From assembly GCA_038246575.1 (NCBI GenBank), contig JBBRVU010000064.1, forward strand, positions 1 to 19,759: a stretch of 19,759 nt of DNA, given 5' to 3'. Below, in pieces: positions 16,290 to 19,759 of the stretch (positions within the stretch are counted from its first letter, which is position 1; each line of letters starts with the position of its first letter). The DNA comes from JACCUZ01 sp038246575. GTDB lineage: Bacteria; Actinomycetota; Actinomycetes; JACCUZ01. The notes below the pieces were generated by a model. That model was given only the letters and a program-made list of their open reading frames with translations. It was not told where the DNA came from and did not search any database. The position numbers and the translations under genes were made by a program.

Positions 16290-16296
16290 CGGGCTC

Positions 16297-17688
16297 ATGG
16301 CGAAGACTGCGACCCGCGAGCGGGCGCCCTACCGGTGCGGCGAGTGCGGCTGGAGCACCGCGAAGTGGGTCGGGCGGTGCGGGGAGTGCCAGGCCTGGGG
16401 GACGATCGCAGACATCTCCGCCCCGACGGTGCGCACCACGGCGGCAGGCCCGGTCACCTCGCCGGCGCTGCCGATCGCCGAGGTCGACGCCGAGTCCGCG
16501 CGGTCGCTGCCGACTGGGGTCAGCGAGCTCGACCGGGTGCTGGGCGGCGGGATCGTGCCGGGCGCGGTGGCCCTGCTCGCCGGCGAGCCGGGGGTCGGCA
16601 AGTCGACCCTGCTGCTCGACGTCGCCGCCCGCTTCGCCGAGACCGGGCGCGCGCTCTACGTCTCCGGTGAGGAGTCGGCCTCCCAGGTGCGGCTGCGCGC
16701 CGACCGCATCGGGGCGCTGCGGCCGGACCTGATGCTCGCGGCCGAGACGGACCTGGCAGCGGTGCTGGGCCACATCGACGCGGTCCGGCCCGAGCTGCTG
16801 GTCGTCGACTCCGTGCAGGCGATCGCGAGCGCGCAGATCGACGGCTCGGCCGGCAACGTCAGCCAGGTCCGCGAGGTCGCCGGCGCACTCATCCGGGTGG
16901 CCAAGGAGCGCGGCATCGCGACGATCCTGGTCGGCCACGTGACCAAGGACGGCTCGATCGCCGGGCCGCGGGTTCTCGAGCACCTCGTCGACGTGGTCCT
17001 GCACTTCGAGGGCGACCGGCACTCCCGGCTCCGGATGGTCCGTGGCGTGAAGAACCGCTACGGCCCGGCCGACGAGGTGGGCTGCTTCGACCTCACCGAC
17101 GAAGGCATCGTGGGGCTGGCCGACCCGAGCGGCCTGTTCCTCTCCCAGCGCCACGACGCGGTGCCGGGAACCTGCGTGACGGTGACCGTCGAGGGCAAGC
17201 GTCCGCTGGTCGCTGAGGTCCAGGCGCTGGTGACCGCCTCGGCGCTGCCCACCCCGCGGCGCACGGTGAGCGGGCTGGACAGCGGCCGGCTGGCGATGGT
17301 CCTCGCGGTGCTGGCGCGCCGGGCCGACGTGCCGGTCATGGGACACGACGTCTACGCGTCCTCTGTCGGTGGCGTGAAGCTGAGCGAGCCAGCGGCCGAC
17401 CTCGCGGTGGCGCTGGCAGTGGCTGGAGCGGTGAGCGACGACGCACTGGCGACCGGCCTGGTGGCCTTCGGCGAGGTCGGGCTCGCCGGTGAGATCCGCC
17501 GGGTCAGCGGCACCGGGCGCCGGCTGGCCGAGGCGGCCCGGCTCGGCTTCACCCACGCCCTGGTTCCACCAGACGTCGGCAAGGTGCCGGCCGGCATCGA
17601 CGCGATCGAGGTCACCGACTTGCGCCAGGCGTTGCGCATCGCCTTCCCCGGCGCCGAGATCGTCCGGTTCGCCAGTCGCCGGCAGTGA
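16297..17688 (+). CDS. radA: DNA repair protein RadA
   Basis: A RecA-related ATPase that processes recombination intermediates by promoting branch migration; 463 residues, normal length. Domains in order: a C4 zinc finger (Cys14, 17, 28, 31 in CGECGWSTAKWVGRCGEC); a RecA-like core with Walker A GEPGVGKST (96-104) and Walker B around LLVVDSV (167-173); the RadA-specific KNRYG motif (252-256, usually KNRFG); and a C-terminal Lon-protease-like domain (GGVKLSEPAADLAVALA) that is structural rather than proteolytic in this family. The ATG at 16297 gives the standard MAKTATRERAPYRCGEC opening. disA follows 145 nt downstream, as in many actinobacteria and firmicutes, linking recombination to c-di-AMP signalling. 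Confidence 0.97.
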   Translation: MAKTATRERAPYRCGECGWSTAKWVGRCGECQAWGTIADISAPTVRTTAAGPVTSPALPIAEVDAESARSLPTGVSELDRVLGGGIVPGAVALLAGEPGVGKSTLLLDVAARFAETGRALYVSGEESASQVRLRADRIGALRPDLMLAAETDLAAVLGHIDAVRPELLVVDSVQAIASAQIDGSAGNVSQVREVAGALIRVAKERGIATILVGHVTKDGSIAGPRVLEHLVDVVLHFEGDRHSRLRMVRGVKNRYGPADEVGCFDLTDEGIVGLADPSGLFLSQRHDAVPGTCVTVTVEGKRPLVAEVQALVTASALPTPRRTVSGLDSGRLAMVLAVLARRADVPVMGHDVYASSVGGVKLSEPAADLAVALAVAGAVSDDALATGLVAFGEVGLAGEIRRVSGTGRRLAEAARLGFTHALVPPDVGKVPAGIDAIEVTDLRQALRIAFPGAEIVRFASRRQ

Positions 17689-17759
17689 GCCGACAGAAGC
17701 CGCGCATCGTGTCCGTCTCGTGATCTGTCCGCGTACCGACTGACCTGCGCGTTCACCGT

Positions 17760-17765
17760 TACAAT
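17760..17765 (+). promoter_or_regulatory. Candidate -10 element for disA
   Basis: TACAAT is one base from the TATAAT consensus and lies in the radA-disA gap, giving a leader of roughly 60 nt before the GTG at 17834. No -35 at a normal distance is convincing. It suggests disA can be transcribed apart from radA. Confidence 0.35.
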
Positions 17766-17833
17766 TCGCGGCAGACCGAGGCCGGGCTGGACCACCCCAG
17801 ACTCGCCACCGTCGGGGGACGAGCGGAGCTTGC

Positions 17834-18919
17834 GTGCCTGGCACAGAACGGTTCGACGACAGTCTGCGCACCACGCTGGCCGCGATCGCGCCGGGCACCG
17901 ACATGCGCGACGGTCTGGAGCGCATCCTGCGCGGGCGCACCGGCGCGCTGATCGTGCTGGGCTACGACAAGATGGTCGAGGCCCTGTGCACGGGCGGGTT
18001 CACCCTCGATGTGGAGTTCAACGCGACCCGGCTGCGTGAGCTGGCCAAGATGGACGGCGGCATCGTCGTCGACCGCGACTGCACACGGATCCTGCGCGCG
18101 GCCGTGCAGCTGGTGCCCGACCCTGCCATCCCCACCGAGGAGTCGGGCACCCGGCACCGCACCGCCGACCGGGTCAACAAGCAGACCGGCCTGCCCGTCA
18201 TCTCGGTGAGCCAGTCGATGAGCATCATCGCGGTCTACGTCGCCGGGCAGCGCTACGTGCTCGAGGCCTCCCCCCAGATCCTGTCCCGGGCCAACCAGGC
18301 TCTGGCCACCCTGGAGCGCTACAAGATGCGCCTCGACGAGGTGTCGGGGACGCTGTCGGCCCTCGAGATCGAGGACCTCGTCACGGTGCGCGACGTGTCG
18401 GCGGTGGCCCAGCGGCTCGAGATGGTGCGCCGGATCGCCAGCGAGATCGAGTCCTACGTCGTCGAGCTCGGCACCGACGGCCGGTTGCTCGCCCTCCAGC
18501 TCGACGAGCTGATCGCCGGTGTCGAGCCGGACCGGGAGCTCATCGCGCGCGACTACCTGCCGACCCCGACCGGGCGACGGTCGCGCACCCTGATCGACGT
18601 CATGACCGAGCTCGACGGGCTCGACGCTCTGGAGCTGCTGGACGTGGCCGCGGTGGCGCGCGCCATGGGTTACACCGGCGGCGAGGGGCTCGACGCTGCC
18701 GTGAGCCCGCGTGGCTACCGGCTGCTCGCCCGGGTCCCCCGGCTGCCCGGTGCGGTCGTCGACCGGCTGGTCGACCACTTCGGCAGCCTGCAGAAGCTGC
18801 TGGCCGCCAGCATCGACGACCTGCAGGCCGTGGACGGCGTCGGCGAGTCCCGCGCCCGCAGCATCCGCGAGGGACTGTCCCGCCTCGCCGAGTCCTCCAT
18901 CCTCGAGCGCTACGTCTAA
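17834..18919 (+). CDS. disA: DNA integrity scanning protein, diadenylate cyclase DisA
   Basis: Makes the second messenger cyclic di-AMP from two ATP and is inhibited when bound to branched DNA; 361 residues, forming an octamer in characterised homologues. The N-terminal DAC domain (about 1-145) carries the two active-site motifs: KMDGGIVVD, where the usual DGA is DGG (74-76), and GTRHRTADR (105-113). A helical linker follows, then the C-terminal helix-hairpin-helix DNA-binding region (LPGAVVDRLVDHFGSLQKLL, then VDGVGESRARSIREGL). The GTG start has GGAG 8-11 nt upstream. It follows radA and is convergent with the GNAT gene across the 18920-19040 repeat region. Confidence 0.97.
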   Translation: MPGTERFDDSLRTTLAAIAPGTDMRDGLERILRGRTGALIVLGYDKMVEALCTGGFTLDVEFNATRLRELAKMDGGIVVDRDCTRILRAAVQLVPDPAIPTEESGTRHRTADRVNKQTGLPVISVSQSMSIIAVYVAGQRYVLEASPQILSRANQALATLERYKMRLDEVSGTLSALEIEDLVTVRDVSAVAQRLEMVRRIASEIESYVVELGTDGRLLALQLDELIAGVEPDRELIARDYLPTPTGRRSRTLIDVMTELDGLDALELLDVAAVARAMGYTGGEGLDAAVSPRGYRLLARVPRLPGAVVDRLVDHFGSLQKLLAASIDDLQAVDGVGESRARSIREGLSRLAESSILERYV

Positions 18920-18940
18920 CCCCAGACCCCCTTCAGCGTT

Positions 18941-19025
18941 GATCATGCAGTAATGGGGATCTTGTGCATCGCCGCAGGTCAGCCCCCCACACTCCCCTGT
19001 CGATCATGCAGGAATGGGGATCTTG
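18941..19025. repeat. Two near-identical 24-bp intergenic repeats, period 61 bp
   Basis: Unit one (18941-18964) and unit two (19002-19025) both read GATCATGCAG, then one variable base (T or G), then AATGGGGATCTTG. They differ at that base only. They fill the gap between the convergent disA and GNAT genes. On the minus strand each unit contains ATCCCCATT and is followed by a G-rich run, so weak stem-loops and a terminator role are possible. The GATCATG core also ends the inverted repeat at 5206-5259. I see no gene in 18920-19040. Confidence 0.7.
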
Positions 19026-19040
19026 GTCGGCGGATCGGCC

Positions 19041-19565
19041 CTAGGTCGGTACGCCGAGGGCGAGCTCGTAGCGCACTTCGTCGAGCATGAGCCCGTCGGG
19101 TCGACGCTCGAGCTTCTCGTCGCCGTCCGGCCGCCAGCCGCAGCGCTCGTAGAAGGCGCGAGCCCGGTCGTTGCTGCGCAACACCCACAGCCGGGCATGC
19201 GGATGGCCACGATCCGCCAGCCACCGGAGACCCATGTCGTGCAGCCGACGGCCGGTGCCCGTGCCGGCCACCTCTGCCAGCACGTACAGCCCGTAGAGCT
19301 CGCCCACCTCGGGTCCCCCCACGTCGGCCCGACCGACGCCCGCGGACACGAAGCCGACGAGTGTGTCGCCGCGCTCGGCCACGTAGGTCATCGCGTCCTG
19401 CCCGGACTCGAGCCGCTCGGCCCAGGCCCGACCCCGGTCCGCTGCCGACAGCTCGGCCAAGCGGCCGGCCGGCAGCAAGCCGTCGTACGCCCAACGCCAC
19501 GCCGCGACGTGCACCACACCGAGAGCCTCGGCGTCGGCGACCGTTGCGACCCGTAGCGTCGTCAC
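19041..19565 (-). CDS. GNAT family N-acetyltransferase
   Basis: A predicted acetyl-CoA-dependent N-acetyltransferase, 174 residues, cytosolic; substrate unknown. The N-terminal strand LRVATVADAEALGVVHVAAW and WRWAYDGLLP are typical. Motif A, which binds the CoA pyrophosphate, is GELYGLYVLAEVAGTGTGRRL. Motif B ends in LWVLRSNDRARAFYERCGW, the usual NxxAxxFYxxxGF-like signature. The GTG at 19565 gives VTTLRVATVADAEA, where family members normally begin; an ATG 18 codons upstream adds a sequence unlike the family and was not chosen. A ribosome binding site is not clear. It is convergent with disA. The family covers peptide, antibiotic and small-molecule acetylation, so no closer call is possible. 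Confidence 0.9.
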   Translation of the reverse strand: MTTLRVATVADAEALGVVHVAAWRWAYDGLLPAGRLAELSAADRGRAWAERLESGQDAMTYVAERGDTLVGFVSAGVGRADVGGPEVGELYGLYVLAEVAGTGTGRRLHDMGLRWLADRGHPHARLWVLRSNDRARAFYERCGWRPDGDEKLERRPDGLMLDEVRYELALGVPT

Positions 19566-19685
19566 CGACCCATCATGGCCGCCCAGTTCGCCCGCGACCG
19601 CAGGCGACCGTTGCCGCACCCAAGCGGGTCAGCCGACGTACGGCACGACCGGGACTGTGGATCTAACGGTGTTTCCGGCCCGACG

Positions 19686-19702
19686 CGCCGACTGAGTCGG
19701 CG
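19686..19702. promoter_or_regulatory. Perfect 7-bp inverted repeat before the last gene
   Basis: CGCCGAC (19686-19692) and GTCGGCG (19696-19702) flank TGA and abut the GGGGAAGG ribosome binding site of the gene starting at 19717. A hairpin or bound regulator there could affect initiation. The rest of 19566-19716 shows no gene and no clear promoter. Confidence 0.35.
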
Positions 19703-19716
19703 GGGAAGGTGCCGTG

Positions 19717-19759
19717 ATGACTACGACACTGAGCGATATGACCGCCAAGAAGAAGCCCG
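19717..19759 (+). CDS. Start of an unidentified gene cut by the window edge
   Basis: Fourteen codons plus one base are visible from ATG 19717: MTTTLSDMTAKKKP. A GTG directly before the ATG is an alternative start. GGAAGG sits 9 nt upstream of the ATG, in good position for a ribosome binding site. The short, Thr/Lys-rich opening is not enough to recognise a family. It diverges from the GNAT gene. Confidence 0.5.
   Translation, partial: MTTTLSDMTAKKKP

Noticed and set aside
16084..17940. 618-codon open frame opposite radA
   Set aside because: Shadow frame: Arg/Asp/Gln/His-rich with no domain, fully overlapping a certain radA gene.

Overview
The window is a GC-rich chromosomal stretch with strong G/C bias at third codon positions and frequent GTG starts. 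Its gene families (DUF3027, RadA-DisA pair, actinobacterial PIG-L deacetylase, short beta-carbonic anhydrase, separate proline dehydrogenase) point to an actinomycete. I cannot fix the genus. I see no rRNA, tRNA, CRISPR array, insertion sequence or prophage. The region reads as ordinary chromosome, densely packed, with several 4-bp gene overlaps.

Layout. 1-5162: a DUF3027 gene runs off the left edge on the minus strand. It diverges from an MFS transporter gene, which is followed by an aldo/keto reductase and a secreted three-part protein (metallophosphoesterase, fibronectin III, HNH-nuclease-like tail). A long perfect inverted repeat at 5206-5259 closes this block. 5325-7606, minus strand: beta-carbonic anhydrase, then the tightly coupled proline dehydrogenase-proC operon. 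7607-9324: a 221-bp divergent intergenic region with two perfect inverted repeats leads into a second, sugar-porter-like MFS transporter. 9338-11478, minus strand: an ABC-2 type exporter (ATPase plus permease) with an adjacent TetR regulator. 11522-13122, minus strand: a xylose-isomerase-like TIM-barrel protein coupled to a SAM methyltransferase. 13166-13915, plus strand: an uncharacterised cysteine-rich protein. 13947-15355, minus strand: a six-Asp-box beta-propeller protein overlapping a MoaD/ThiS-like protein that ends in Gly-Gly. 15471-18919, plus strand: PIG-L deacetylase, radA and disA. 18941-19025: two copies of a 24-bp intergenic repeat. 19041-19565, minus strand: a GNAT acetyltransferase. 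19717 to the end: the first codons of another gene.

Functional links that can be argued: RadA (recombination intermediate processing) and DisA (DNA-structure-sensing c-di-AMP synthase) form a known genome-integrity neighbourhood. Proline dehydrogenase and ProC act on the same intermediate, P5C, in opposite directions. The TetR gene and the ABC exporter likely form a self-contained export/resistance module. The beta-propeller and MoaD-like pair looks like one functional unit of unknown role. A recurrent feature is a -10-like hexamer 6-7 nt upstream of the start codon at seven genes, which suggests abundant leaderless transcripts.

I did not find a clear-cut novel system. The best leads are the beta-propeller/MoaD-like pair, the phosphoesterase-nuclease fusion with altered active-site residues, and the cysteine-rich orphan.
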